A DNA stretch of 64,000 bases from Flavobacterium sp. KS-LB2 (GCF_036895565.1 NZ_CP145904.1:1860001-1924000), one strand, 5' to 3'; shown: positions 1-10,454, counted from the first letter of the stretch. A program made the numbers and translations. Notes: generated by a model not told the origin, from the sequence alone.

Positions 1-286
1 ACCCCAACATTGCCGTAACAACATTGGTTTGGGCTAATCCGCGTTCGCTCGCCACTACTTACGGAATCACTTTTGTTTTCTTCTCCTCCGCCTACTTAGA
101 TGTTTCAGTTCAGCGGGTTTGCCCACCTATCGGTGTACTATGTCTTCAACATAGTGGGTTGCCCCATTCAGGTATTTACGGATCATATCGTGTGTGCCAA
201 TCCCCGTAACTTTTCGCAGCTTATCACGCCTTTCATCGCCTCTGAGAGCCAAGGCATCCCCCATACGCCCTTATTTTGCTTATTGT
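1..286 (-). rRNA. rrl: 23S ribosomal RNA, 5' part (runs off the window)
   Basis: On the minus strand this reads as the start of a 23S rRNA, with the conserved GGATGCCTTGGC and CAGAGGCGATGAA segments near the 5' end and the GTAGTGGCGAGCGAACG segment further in. The rest of the gene lies outside the window. The 5' boundary is estimated by comparison with the usual distance to the GGATGCC motif and could be off by several bases. It is the last visible member of a 16S, tRNA-Ile, tRNA-Ala, 23S operon. Confidence 0.95.
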
Positions 287-423
287 ACCAACACATTATT
301 TAAAATGTGCCGTTTCTTTTACTTGCCTAATGATAAACAAGTAAAAAATGCTTTCTACTTTTTATTATTTTCTTATCTCAATATGTCAATGAACTTTTAT
401 GCTGAGTTTATTTCAGCATCTTG

Positions 424-497
424 TGGAGAATAACGGAGTCGAACCGTTGACCTCCTGCGTGCAAGGCAGGCGCTCTAGCCAGCTGAGCTAATCCCCC
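424..497 (-). tRNA. tRNA-Ala (anticodon TGC)
   Basis: A 74-nt cloverleaf: acceptor GGGGGAT pairs with ATTCTCC (with G-T wobble), D-arm GCTC/GAGC, anticodon stem CCTGC/GCAGG around CTTGCAC (anticodon TGC), T-arm AACGG/CCGTT around TTCGACT, discriminator A. CCA is not encoded. It lies in the 16S-23S spacer, the usual place for tRNA-Ala next to tRNA-Ile. Confidence 0.97.
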
Positions 498-503
498 AAT
501 CTA

Positions 504-536
504 ATTATGAATTGTGAATTATGAATTATGAATTTA
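504..536. repeat. Heptad simple repeat in rRNA spacer
   Basis: About four imperfect copies of a 7-8 bp unit (TGAATTG / TGAATTA) lie between tRNA-Ala and tRNA-Ile. Similar heptad-type tracts with different unit sequences occur elsewhere in the window (near 13.25, 22.75 and 38.53 kb). No function can be read from the sequence. Confidence 0.6.
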
Positions 537-610
537 TACTTCATAACTCCTCAACTCTAGAATTTCTTCTTTTTATCCTGAATTTATTTCAGAATCTTTA
601 AGTTAAATAG

Positions 611-684
611 TTGTCTCGGACAGACTCGAACTGTCGACCCCTACATTATCAGTGTAGTACTCTAACCAGCTGAGCTACGAGACA
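611..684 (-). tRNA. tRNA-Ile (anticodon GAT)
   Basis: A 74-nt cloverleaf with a perfect 7-bp acceptor (TGTCTCG with CGAGACA), D-arm GCTC/GAGT, anticodon loop CTGATAA giving anticodon GAT, and T-arm GACAG/CTGTC around TTCGAGT; discriminator A, CCA not encoded. It lies between 16S and tRNA-Ala in the rRNA spacer. A short hairpin (GTTGGTA/TACCAAC, about 735-752) lies between it and the 16S 3' end. Confidence 0.97.
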
Positions 685-806
685 CTCTTATTCTTAAATG
701 GTATTATTTGAACTAACAGCAAGAGTAATAAAATGTTGGTATTTGTTACCAACTCGAACTTTCGTCTTCTTTCCCTAGCGTGCATTGCTGCTAACACTAA
801 GGCTCT

Positions 807-2322
<1,516 letters not shown>

Positions 2323-2523
2323 ATATTGTTTGCTTGAATCTCTTCAAGCTATTGTTATTCGACTAAATTCTAGTGGTTTTTTCAAATCTTTCGATTCTAT
2401 TACTCTTATTCTTTTGTTTTAACATCTCTGTTAAAACGGCTGTCAATTCAATATGTCTAGGAACGTATTCTTCTTTTATTTTAACCTCGTTTAACTCACA
2501 TTGTGTGTCGCTCGAAGCGGGTG

Positions 2524-2554
2524 CAAAAGTAAAAATTCTTTTTTTAACTGGCAA
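2524..2554 (-). promoter_or_regulatory. rRNA promoter, proximal copy
   Basis: On the minus strand a TTG box is followed after 20 nt by TACTTTTG, matching the Bacteroidota sigma-A consensus TTG-N(17-23)-TAnnTTTG. It continues as CACCCGC, so transcription would begin about 200 nt upstream of the 16S gene. It is the nearest of three tandem copies. An A-rich stretch lies between the boxes. Confidence 0.8.
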
Positions 2555-2705
2555 GAAAATTATGAAGTTTTTTTTTGGAAATTTTTATCTCCGTTTAATT
2601 TCTTTTCTTATCAGTATTTCAAGGAACTTCATTTGTTTTGCTTAACCTAAATTACCACTCTCGTAGTAACATCTCTAACTCGTTTCTTCTCTCGTTAGCG
2701 GGGTG

Positions 2706-2736
2706 CAAATGTAACATCCGTTTTCTAATCTCACAA
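2706..2736 (-). promoter_or_regulatory. rRNA promoter, middle copy
   Basis: On the minus strand TTG, 20 nt, then TACATTTG followed by CACCCCGC. The segment AAAAAAAGCTTG around the TTG box resembles that of the distal copy, suggesting duplication of a whole promoter block rather than chance boxes. Confidence 0.78.
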
Positions 2737-2826
2737 GCTTTTTTTAATCTTTTTTGAAAATAAATTTTCAACCCGATTCGTTGTGCTTGCCAGTATTTAA
2801 ATGAACGTTTGCCGTTGTTGCGGGTG

Positions 2827-2856
2827 CAAAACTACAACCTTTATACCGTTATTCAA
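2827..2856 (-). promoter_or_regulatory. rRNA promoter, distal copy
   Basis: On the minus strand TTG, 19 nt, then TAGTTTTG followed by CACCCGC. The TTG is preceded by AAAAAAGC as in the middle copy. It is the farthest of three tandem promoters for the rRNA operon. Confidence 0.78.
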
Positions 2857-3296
2857 GCTTTTTTAAACCCTTTTTTTTCCTTTTTATTCGTCTTTTTTTT
2901 AACTCGCTGTAAACATGGTTTTTGAATAACAAAGTTTTTTAACTCCACCCCTTGATTTTTGACCAAAAAGCCATTTAAACTACAAAAAAACCAATAACAA
3001 GGCACAATATCTACTCCTAAAGACATTACGATACGTTATATAATAACCTAAAATAGCAGCTGTGTTCTCCTTATTGGCTCCCTATCCTGCCTTCCTGCTT
3101 GAAAATAAACACCACAAATCCTTTTGTTACCATAATTAAAGAACGGTTTACCCTAATATACTCCAACTAGACTTCCCGATTCTTTTATTTGATACCTTAT
3201 AATAGGTAGCAATAGTATTAACCTTCTTCCTTATATATAAGGTACAATAAAAACACTTTCCAATTTGTCTATAAATCTTCTCCTTAAGTTTAAGAC
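2857..3296. other. Upstream rRNA region without a recognised gene
   Basis: AT-rich sequence between the distal rRNA promoter and a structured repeat. A 79-codon open frame on the minus strand (3148-3387) runs into the repeat, has no recognisable domain and no promoter box, and is not accepted as a gene. Nothing else is seen here. Confidence 0.5.
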
Positions 3297-3372
3297 GCCT
3301 TAGGGATAGTAGCAAAAAGCCCACAGTCACGGCTCTCTTTGACGGGACGAGGACTTGTAGCGAATAGCTCGG
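3297..3372 (-). repeat. Structured intergenic repeat, copy B (diverged)
   Basis: On the minus strand this starts GAGCTATTCGCTACAAGTC and ends GCTTTTTGCTACTATCCC. These ends resemble those of copies at 5303-5380 and 54425-54490, while the middle differs and is only weakly palindromic here. It lies just 3' of the DUF4294 gene, in the same orientation. It is more GC-rich than its surroundings. Confidence 0.5.
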
Positions 3373-3447
3373 CCTAGTATAGCACAAAAGCGATTATCTT
3401 TTTTGATAATTGCGGCTCTTTTCAGTATGGAAACGCAAAAATGAGGA

Positions 3448-4125
3448 TTATTTTTTTAGAGTTTTAGCTCTAGACTCCCAGGAATATGTTAGTTCACTAT
3501 AATCGACTGGTTTGGCAGGGTTCTGATTCTGCAGTCTTCCAGAATCAAATGCACGTACTAATATTGTTTCTATTAAATAGTCTTCATTAACATCGTTGGG
3601 CTCATACTTTGTTTTTAAATTGATGTCAAACATGCTTGCCGCTGTATTAGACCAAAATGCTTTCCAGCCACTTTTAAGGTTTTTTACCAACTCATAGGTT
3701 GTAGTACCCGTTTGACGGTGAATTAACTTCACTAATATTTGGCCTTGTTTACGAGAAAGTTTTTTTAGTTTAGCTTCAAACTCGTTGCTCAAATAACTTT
3801 CTACTATCTTGAAGTATCTTTTTTTCTCCTTATTAGTCTTCAGGTTTGCCATTCCTTTGTTTAGATTTGATAATCGCTCCGACGCCAATTTTGCGTAAGG
3901 ATATGTTTTATACACCCGACTTTGAAGGATTAAAAACTGCTTTCTTTCTTCGGGATCCATTTTTCCCTTATATATTAGTACTTCGGGTAATTGGATTGTA
4001 TCATTAAGAATAGATTCGTCATCTTCTAACTTATACCCCATCTTAGTAGTGTCTTGAGGCATAACCTGTGCATTAATAGATAGTGTTATAAAAAGAAAAA
4101 ACAACAAAAATTTAATTAGCTTCAT
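3448..4125 (-). CDS. DUF4294 family exported protein
   Basis: A 225-residue protein with an N-terminal signal peptide (MKLIKFLLFFLFITLS, then INAQ). Its body (YKTYPYAKLASERLSNLNK, then a charged helical stretch and an LVKLIHRQTG segment) matches the Bacteroidota DUF4294 family as I recall it. The function is unknown. An upstream ATG at 4146 would add seven residues, but the first Met before the hydrophobic core fits a signal peptide better. A TAATTTTG box overlaps the longer start, which also favours 4125. It is divergent from the M42 peptidase gene, an arrangement I recall as common in flavobacteria. Confidence 0.85.
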   Translation of the reverse strand: MKLIKFLLFFLFITLSINAQVMPQDTTKMGYKLEDDESILNDTIQLPEVLIYKGKMDPEERKQFLILQSRVYKTYPYAKLASERLSNLNKGMANLKTNKEKKRYFKIVESYLSNEFEAKLKKLSRKQGQILVKLIHRQTGTTTYELVKNLKSGWKAFWSNTAASMFDINLKTKYEPNDVNEDYLIETILVRAFDSGRLQNQNPAKPVDYSELTYSWESRAKTLKK

Positions 4126-4207
4126 ATCGGAAAATTTAATTGCCAAAATTATAAATTATATATACAACTGTAATGCCAAATTTATAATTTAGCAAAAAAA
4201 TAATTTT

Positions 4208-5296
4208 ATGAGTACTATATCAATATTAAACAAGTCGTCACTTGACTTTTTAGAAAACTACCTTAATAATGCATCACCAACAGGCTATGAAAGTGGCGGG
4301 CAGAAATTATGGATGGAATATTTGAAACCATATGTGGATACTTTTATAACGGACACATATGGAACAGCGGTAGGAATCATAAATCCAGATGCACCTTATA
4401 AGGTAGTGATTGAAGGTCATGCTGACGAAATTTCATGGTATGTCAATTATATTACTGATGATGGATTAATCTACGTGATTAGAAATGGTGGTTCAGATCA
4501 CCAAATTGCACCTTCTAAACGTGTCAATATTCATACTAAAGAAGGAATTATAAAAGGTGTTTTTGGCTGGCCGGCGATTCATACCCGCAATAGAGGAAAA
4601 GAAGAAGTGGCAAAAGTTGATAATCTATTTATTGATATAGGTTGTGAAACTAAGGAGCAAGTAGATAAAATGGGTGTTCATGTAGGTTGTGTGATTACGT
4701 ATCCTGATGAATTCATGATTTTGAATGACAACAAATTTGTTTGTCGCGCGATTGATAACCGCATGGGTGGATTTATGATTGCCGAAGTAGCACGTTTGCT
4801 ACACGAAAACAAAATAAAACTTCCTTTTGGATTGTATATTACTAATTCCGTTCAGGAAGAAGTAGGTCTTCGTGGTGCCGAAATGATTACCAAAACCATT
4901 AAACCAAATGTAGCGATTGTTACTGATGTTTGCCATGACTCCACTACTCCAATGATCGAAAAGAAAATTGAAGGAGATACAAAAATAGGCAAAGGACCTG
5001 TAGTTACTTATGCACCTGCTGTTCAAAATAACCTTCGAGAATTGATTTTAGAAACTGCCATGGCTAAAGAAATCCCATTTCAGCGATTGGCTTCTTCTCG
5101 CGTTACAGGAACTGATACCGATGCTTTTGCATACAGTAATGGTGGTGTTGCCTCTGCTTTAATATCCTTGCCGTTGCGTTATATGCACACTACGGTTGAA
5201 ATGGTACATCGTGATGACGTTGAAAACGTGATTAAATTAATTTATGAAACCTTATTGAAATTAGAAAACGAAGAAACATTCTCTTATTTCAAATAG
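4208..5296 (+). CDS. M42 family metallopeptidase (glutamyl aminopeptidase-like)
   Basis: A 362-residue cytosolic aminopeptidase of the M42 family, which removes N-terminal residues from peptides with a two-metal centre. Family landmarks are visible: GHADEISW (first metal His and Asp), RAIDNRMGG (bridging Asp), QEEVGLRGA (catalytic Glu pair), TDVCHDS (metal Asp) and RYMHTTVEMVHRDD (last His). All expected ligands appear present and the length is normal. It is a single gene followed by a structured repeat and a hairpin terminator. Endoglucanase names sometimes given to this family are historical. Confidence 0.93.
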   Translation: MSTISILNKSSLDFLENYLNNASPTGYESGGQKLWMEYLKPYVDTFITDTYGTAVGIINPDAPYKVVIEGHADEISWYVNYITDDGLIYVIRNGGSDHQIAPSKRVNIHTKEGIIKGVFGWPAIHTRNRGKEEVAKVDNLFIDIGCETKEQVDKMGVHVGCVITYPDEFMILNDNKFVCRAIDNRMGGFMIAEVARLLHENKIKLPFGLYITNSVQEEVGLRGAEMITKTIKPNVAIVTDVCHDSTTPMIEKKIEGDTKIGKGPVVTYAPAVQNNLRELILETAMAKEIPFQRLASSRVTGTDTDAFAYSNGGVASALISLPLRYMHTTVEMVHRDDVENVIKLIYETLLKLENEETFSYFK

Positions 5297-5302
5297 CTTT
5301 TG

Positions 5303-5380
5303 GAGCTAATCTCGCTATCCGTTATAATCTTTTCCTTTTTAAAGAAAAAAAGGAAAAGGATTTCCACTTTTATCGGGGCT
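5303..5380 (+). repeat. Structured intergenic repeat, copy A
   Basis: It starts GAGCTAATCTCGCTATCC and ends GATTTCCACTTTTATCGG, enclosing a near-perfect inverted repeat (AATCTTTTCCTTTTT against AAAAAGGAAAAGGATT). The outer sequences recur at 54425-54490 (minus) and more weakly at 3297-3372 (minus). It lies directly behind the M42 gene and before its terminator. Confidence 0.6.
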
Positions 5381-5419
5381 AAAAACCGCAGTTCAAATTA
5401 TGAATTGCGGTTTTTTTAA
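5381..5419 (+). terminator. Rho-independent terminator after the M42 gene
   Basis: Stem AACCGCAGTTCA with TGAATTGCGGTT (one G-T pair), short loop AATTA, followed by a run of seven T. It would end M42 transcription. The stem is almost identical to that of the terminator at 5899-5937. Confidence 0.85.
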
Positions 5420-5445
5420 TAACTTTATTCAAACAATTCATAAAA

Positions 5446-5901
5446 ATGCAATCAACCGCTACAACAATCGATGCTTATTTAGAAGAAATTCCCAAAGAAA
5501 GAAAAGATGCTTTCACAAAACTTCGAAAGACTATTCTAGAAAATATCCCAAATGGTTTTATTGAACAAATGTCCTACGGCATGATTGGCTATGTAGTGCC
5601 ACATTCCATTTATCCAAACGGATATCATTGTGAACCAAAACTCCCGTTACCCTTTATAGCTATTGCTTCCCAAAAAAATTTCATTGCACTTTACCACATG
5701 GGAATTTATGCTAAACCGGAATTACTGAATTGGGTTGTCGCTGAATACCCAAAACATTGCAAACAAAAATTAGACATGGGAAAAAGTTGCATCCGATTTA
5801 AAAAGATGGACCAAATCCCTTTTGATTTAATTGCTGAACTCGTCCAGAAAATGTCAGCGCAAGAATGGATTACTTGTTATGAATCATCATTTAAAAAATA
5901 A
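5446..5901 (+). CDS. DUF1801 domain protein
   Basis: A 151-residue protein with the DUF1801 fold (YdhG-like). The pattern is an N-terminal helix (IDAYLEEIPKERKDAFTKLR), then EQMSYGMIGY, then FIAIASQKNFIALYHMG and a CIRFKKMDQIPFDLIAELV segment. This family is widespread and its biochemical role is not established. It forms a single-gene unit flanked on both sides by near-identical hairpin terminators, and is convergent with purC. Confidence 0.85.
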   Translation: MQSTATTIDAYLEEIPKERKDAFTKLRKTILENIPNGFIEQMSYGMIGYVVPHSIYPNGYHCEPKLPLPFIAIASQKNFIALYHMGIYAKPELLNWVVAEYPKHCKQKLDMGKSCIRFKKMDQIPFDLIAELVQKMSAQEWITCYESSFKK

Positions 5902-5937
5902 AAAACCGCAATTCAAAATTATGAATTGCGGTTTTTT
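5899..5937. terminator. Bidirectional terminator between DUF1801 gene and purC
   Basis: A perfect inverted repeat AACCGCAATTCA / TGAATTGCGGTT with six A before and six T after, so either transcript would end in U. It serves two convergent genes. Confidence 0.9.
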
Positions 5938-5958
5938 ATTATTTTTATGAAAATTGTT

Positions 5959-6912
5959 CTATCTGTTTGCTAGATATTCCAAAACATTTTTCTCTATTCT
6001 TTCATCTATATTACTGATGTCTGCTTTTACAAATTTCTCTCCTAAGATGTTTTCGTATAATTCGATGTATCTTTCAGAAACAGTTTCAATGTATTCGTCA
6101 GTCATATTTGGAATTTGTTGTCCTTCCAATCCTTGAAAACCATTTTCGATTAACCAACGACGAACAAACTCTTTTGACAATTGTTTTTGTTCTTCACCAT
6201 TATTTTGTCTTTCTTGGAAGCCTTCAGCATAAAAATAACGAGAAGAATCCGGTGTGTGAATTTCGTCAATCAAGACAATAACCCCTTCTTTAGTTTTACC
6301 AAATTCATATTTAGTATCCACCAAAATCAAACCACGACTAGCAGCAATTTCAGTTCCTCTTTGAAACAAATCTCTTGTGAATTTTTCTAAAACAACATAA
6401 TCTTCTTCAGAAACAATTCCTTTCAACAAAATATCCTCACGAGAAATATCCGCATCGTGTTCTCCATTATCCGCTTTTGTTGTTGGTGTGATAATCGGTT
6501 CCGGGAATTTATCATTTTCTTTCAATCCTTCTGGCATTTCCACACCACAAATTTCTCTTTTGCCAAGAGCATACTCTCTTGCAGCATGTCCTGAAACATA
6601 TCCACGAATGACCATTTCTACTTTGAAAGGTTCACATAAATGTCCCACAGCTACATTAGGATCTGGTGTTGCAATTAACCAGTTAGGAACAATATCCTCA
6701 GTCAATTCCATGAATTTAGTAGCAATTTGGTTTAGAATTTGACCTTTATATGGTATTCCTTTTGGCAAAACTACATCAAAAGCCGAAAGCCTATCTGTAG
6801 CAACCATAACCAAAAGTTCGTCATTGATGTTATATACTTCTCTTACTTTACCGCGGTAAACAGATTTCTGGTTTGGGAAATTAAAATCAGTAGTTGTGAT
6901 TGTATTGCTCAT
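5959..6912 (-). CDS. purC: Phosphoribosylaminoimidazole-succinocarboxamide synthase
   Basis: SAICAR synthase, which joins CAIR and aspartate with ATP in de novo purine synthesis. The 317-residue length and the motifs YRGKVREVY (nucleotide loop), [40 protein letters not shown] and [13 protein letters not shown] are typical of the long PurC form in Bacteroidota. It is transcribed alone from a promoter of good consensus about 40 nt upstream, and shares a terminator with the convergent DUF1801 gene. Confidence 0.97.
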   Translation of the reverse strand: MSNTITTTDFNFPNQKSVYRGKVREVYNINDELLVMVATDRLSAFDVVLPKGIPYKGQILNQIATKFMELTEDIVPNWLIATPDPNVAVGHLCEPFKVEMVIRGYVSGHAAREYALGKREICGVEMPEGLKENDKFPEPIITPTTKADNGEHDADISREDILLKGIVSEEDYVVLEKFTRDLFQRGTEIAASRGLILVDTKYEFGKTKEGVIVLIDEIHTPDSSRYFYAEGFQERQNNGEEQKQLSKEFVRRWLIENGFQGLEGQQIPNMTDEYIETVSERYIELYENILGEKFVKADISNIDERIEKNVLEYLANR

Positions 6913-6949
6913 TATACTAGTTGTGTGTGTGTGTTTATTTTTGTTCCTG

Positions 6950-6981
6950 CAAATTTAAAACTATTTCATAGAGTTACGCAA
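6950..6981 (-). promoter_or_regulatory. purC promoter
   Basis: On the minus strand TTG, 21 nt, TAAATTTG, then GCAGG. This is a good match to the Bacteroidota consensus and leaves a leader of roughly 30 nt before the purC ATG. No purine riboswitch-like structure is visible in so short a leader. Confidence 0.7.
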
Positions 6982-7024
6982 AGAAAAAGAGGGTAACTCT
7001 AAAATATTATTTTTATTTCTAAAA

Positions 7025-9373
7025 CTATTTTTTAAGCAACGTATCGTTGAATAAATTTAAGATTCGGCTGTATTCATCAACCCAAGAATACGTTTTTTTA
7101 AAACCATGTGCTTCAACCGGGAAACTGGATAAGCTCCATTTTTTCTTACCTAATTCGATAAAACGCTGAGACAAACGAACAATATCTTTGTATTCTACAT
7201 TGTCATCTACCATGCCATGAAGCATCAATAAATTGCCTTGCAAATTATCTGCAAAATAGATTGGAGAACTTTTTTTGTACGCATCAGGATCCGTTTCTGG
7301 GAAATTCAGAATGTTTCCGGTGTATCCATGATTATAATGTGCCCAATCTGTAACCGAACGTAAAGCAGCTCCTGAAGCAAACTCATTTGGAGTAGTCAAC
7401 ATTCCCATCAATGTTATAAAACCACCGTATGAACCGCCATAAATTCCAACTCGTGAAGCATCAATTCCATAATTTTCGACCAAGTATTTTTTGCCGTCAA
7501 TTTGATCTGTTAAATCTTTTCCACCCATGAAACGGTAAATTCCTGTTCTAAAATCACGTCCGTATCCATCGCTGCCTCTATAATCAATATCTAAAACGGT
7601 ATACCCTAAATCGACCAACATATTATGAAACATATATTCTCTGTGGTACGTACTCCAGTAGTTATGTGCGTTTTGCAAATAACCAGCTCCATGAACAAAC
7701 AAAATGGCTGCTTTATTCGCATTTGCAGATACTGGCTTGTATAATCTAGCATTTACGGGAGTTCCATCCTGCGCCTTGAAAGTGATTACTTCCGGTTCAC
7801 GCCAAGAATATCCTTTGAAACTTTCTGATGTAGAGTACGTGATTTGATTTATAATCGTATTCTTTTTATTAGGTGCTACATACAATTCCCAAGGCTTATT
7901 TTTATACGAATATCGAACCAATAAGGTACTTTCATCTGGAGATAAGCTGACTTCATGAGCTCCATCTTTTGTTAAAATAGGCTGTAAAACCAGATTTGCA
8001 ACATCCAATTTATAAAAACTTCTGTTTCCTGGATGTGTAGTCGTTGTAGTCAAATAAAAAGACTTTTTATCTTTTGCCAAACTAACGTTGCGCACTTCCC
8101 AATTTCCTTTGGTCAATTGTGTTTTCTTTTTTGACTTTAAATTGTAAGCATACAAGTGAGAATAACCGGTTTCTTCGGACTGAAAATAAACGGTTTCATT
8201 TTCACCTAAAAACCCAAGCGTTCCTCTTCCGTAAGAATTGGAAGGAATTCCAGGTCCGCCAATCCAAGCTTCATCGTGTTGATGATCTAATTCCTGAAAA
8301 GTTCCATTTTCTAAATTCAAACTGACAATCCAACGGTCTTTGTTGTCTTGACTTCTTATTTCGGCTACAGCAAAAGAGCCATTTTCATTGTAAATAGGTT
8401 CTTGAACAACGATTAGTTTGTTCTTTTTTTCTGCAGTTTTTGATTTTTCATACAACTCAAAATATTTTGGAACATCCTGAATGTGACTCAACGATGAAAA
8501 ATTCATGAAATAAACAGAATCTTTAGCGATGTTGTACACTCCGAATTTGGTTGCCAACAAATTATCCACAGAAACTTTTTCCTTCGTATCTTCAATTTGG
8601 TTATATCCATCGGCAGTGATGAAAAGTTCCATTTTTTCATTCTTACGTTCTGATTCTTCAATTAATCTGAAAGTAGCAAAATTCCCTTTTGGATCTACTT
8701 TCAAGCTTCCAAATGTGTTTTTCCCATAATAATACGGTTTTGGAAAATCCGATTTTATAGTTTTTGACTTTGCCAAATTCCATTTTCTCAATGCTTCCTG
8801 ATCTCTAACAAATTGGAATAATTCTTCTTGTTGGGTTTTCAAGAAAGATTCTTTTTCGATTGCAGCATCTTCTCCTTTTCCTCGTCTAAAATTAGTCACT
8901 TGAATGAAAGATCCTTCGTTGCTATTGAATTGGAACAGGTTTTCATTTTGTCTGAAATAAAGAATTCCTGGCACCGTACTTATTTGCAAATTAGCAATTG
9001 GACTGCTTTGTTGGTATAGCTTTTTACTCGTTTTACTCTTTACTGAGTATGAAAACAATCTCCCTTTATCGATATAATAATATAAATCTGGATTAGTTGT
9101 TTTCTTGAAATCTAATTTTGAAAAAGCAGCTTCAGTTGGTGGTGCTAATTCGGGTTTTGACAATCCATTTTTCCAAAAATAAGTACTAGTACCCAATTCA
9201 TTTTTTGGATTCCAATCAAAATACACTTTCTGACCATCTAAAGACCATCTTTCGTTTTCTGGAGATACTCCAACGAAGGTATTCCCTTTCATGATTTCTT
9301 CCAGTTTTAGCGTTTGACTTTGAATCGTCATGGAAAACAAAATACCGATAACAAGGATTATTTTTTTATTCAT
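7025..9373 (-). CDS. Secreted S9 family serine peptidase (DPP IV-like)
   Basis: A 782-residue exported peptidase: signal peptide (ending about residue 19, SQT), an N-terminal beta-propeller-like region to about residue 540, then an alpha/beta hydrolase domain. The catalytic triad is visible: Ser648 in GGSYGG, Asp723/724 in HGMVDDNV, and His756 in EAHGF. This arrangement is that of prolyl oligopeptidase-type dipeptidyl peptidases, which remove dipeptides from peptides in the periplasm or outside. The gene is transcribed alone. The exact specificity cannot be read from the sequence. Confidence 0.93.
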   Translation of the reverse strand: MNKKIILVIGILFSMTIQSQTLKLEEIMKGNTFVGVSPENERWSLDGQKVYFDWNPKNELGTSTYFWKNGLSKPELAPPTEAAFSKLDFKKTTNPDLYYYIDKGRLFSYSVKSKTSKKLYQQSSPIANLQISTVPGILYFRQNENLFQFNSNEGSFIQVTNFRRGKGEDAAIEKESFLKTQQEELFQFVRDQEALRKWNLAKSKTIKSDFPKPYYYGKNTFGSLKVDPKGNFATFRLIEESERKNEKMELFITADGYNQIEDTKEKVSVDNLLATKFGVYNIAKDSVYFMNFSSLSHIQDVPKYFELYEKSKTAEKKNKLIVVQEPIYNENGSFAVAEIRSQDNKDRWIVSLNLENGTFQELDHQHDEAWIGGPGIPSNSYGRGTLGFLGENETVYFQSEETGYSHLYAYNLKSKKKTQLTKGNWEVRNVSLAKDKKSFYLTTTTTHPGNRSFYKLDVANLVLQPILTKDGAHEVSLSPDESTLLVRYSYKNKPWELYVAPNKKNTIINQITYSTSESFKGYSWREPEVITFKAQDGTPVNARLYKPVSANANKAAILFVHGAGYLQNAHNYWSTYHREYMFHNMLVDLGYTVLDIDYRGSDGYGRDFRTGIYRFMGGKDLTDQIDGKKYLVENYGIDASRVGIYGGSYGGFITLMGMLTTPNEFASGAALRSVTDWAHYNHGYTGNILNFPETDPDAYKKSSPIYFADNLQGNLLMLHGMVDDNVEYKDIVRLSQRFIELGKKKWSLSSFPVEAHGFKKTYSWVDEYSRILNLFNDTLLKK

Positions 9374-9433
9374 TTTATTCTTTATATTAAAAATAGATTC
9401 TAAAATTATTTCAAAAATTCTTATTGAAAGCCT

Positions 9434-10249
9434 TTAAATACTTAATATTTGTTGTGCTAAATATTTTGCCACACCTTCATTATCATTAGTCAAAATCACT
9501 TCTAAATGAGATAATTTATCTTTCAAACTATCTGGTGCATTTCCCATAACTAAACCTTTACCGGAAGATTTTAGCATATTTTCATCATTATATCCATCCC
9601 CAAAAGAAATAGATTCTTCAAAAATAAAATTCTCCTTTTCTAAAATTTTAGCGATAGCAACACTTTTATCTACTGATTTGTCCATAAATTCCAAACAAAA
9701 TGGCAAACTAAACGCATGACTAAAAAGCCCTGTGTGATTTTCTAAAATTTGGTCTCGCAATTCAATTAATTTTGAATGTTTAGGATGTGTAAAGAATACT
9801 TTTATGGCACTCCAATCTTCTAAACTATCAAAATCTACTAATTCAGGATGGTAATGCACTTCGGGTTGAAACTCATTTAATTTTTCATTGTGTTTATTCG
9901 TTTGCCAAACATTCTCTCTAAATAATACCGTTGTAATTTCAGGATCAATATCTAAAGACAAAACGGATTTAACGGCATCGCTTTCCATATTAATAGAAAA
10001 GAGGAGCTCTTTTTCAGGGGAATGTATGCGCGCTCCGTTTGAGGTAACTAAATATAGTGGAATATCTAATGATGCCACAATAGGCATTGCATCCAAGTGA
10101 TGACGGCCGGTGGCAACAATGATTAAATAGTTTTGATTGTGTAATTCTTGAAAAATAGTTTTGGTATATTGGGATATTTTGTGGTCTGAATTGAGTAAAG
10201 TTCCGTCTAAATCACTAATAACTACTTTAATTTTTTCTTTTAAAATCAT
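9434..10249 (-). CDS. Cof-type HAD-IIB family phosphatase
   Basis: A 271-residue cytosolic HAD hydrolase. Motif I DLDGTLL holds the nucleophile Asp13 and acid/base Asp15, a T-S-N-G-A segment forms motif II, Lys in VDKSVAIAKI is motif III, and GDGYNDENML is motif IV. The C2B cap lies between motifs II and III. Cof-type enzymes dephosphorylate sugar phosphates, FMN or cofactor intermediates; the substrate is not predictable. It has its own promoter (10278-10306). Confidence 0.93.
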   Translation of the reverse strand: MILKEKIKVVISDLDGTLLNSDHKISQYTKTIFQELHNQNYLIIVATGRHHLDAMPIVASLDIPLYLVTSNGARIHSPEKELLFSINMESDAVKSVLSLDIDPEITTVLFRENVWQTNKHNEKLNEFQPEVHYHPELVDFDSLEDWSAIKVFFTHPKHSKLIELRDQILENHTGLFSHAFSLPFCLEFMDKSVDKSVAIAKILEKENFIFEESISFGDGYNDENMLKSSGKGLVMGNAPDSLKDKLSHLEVILTNDNEGVAKYLAQQILSI

Positions 10250-10277
10250 TTCTTTTTAACTGACAATTTAATAGTTT

Positions 10278-10306
10278 CAAATTTATTGCATTTCAAAGAG
10301 ATACAA
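10278..10306 (-). promoter_or_regulatory. Promoter of the Cof-type phosphatase gene
   Basis: On the minus strand TTG, 18 nt, TAAATTTG. It is a full match to both boxes, with the start about 30 nt downstream of the -7 box. Confidence 0.6.
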
Positions 10307-10369
10307 AAGGAATCTATTGGTTTTTATTTTAAACAGTTAAAAAATATCCATTGGTACTTTACAAAAATG

Positions 10370-10417
10370 AGTGGAAAGAGGATTCATTATCTATGTTAAA
10401 TAAACACTCTTTCCACT
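10370..10417 (-). terminator. Terminator-like hairpin after phoH
   Basis: An 11-bp perfect stem (AGTGGAAAGAG with CTCTTTCCACT) with a 26-nt loop. On the minus strand it is followed by TCATTTTTG. The long loop is unusual, but the position, about 40 nt behind the phoH stop codon, fits a 3' end. Confidence 0.6.
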
Positions 10418-10454
10418 AAAATAATACTTTAAAATAAATAATCTTGATTCTTTC

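Noticed and set aside
3148..3387. 79-codon frame on the minus strand
   Set aside because: It runs through the structured repeat and has no promoter box, domain or likely start; composition is like a spacer.
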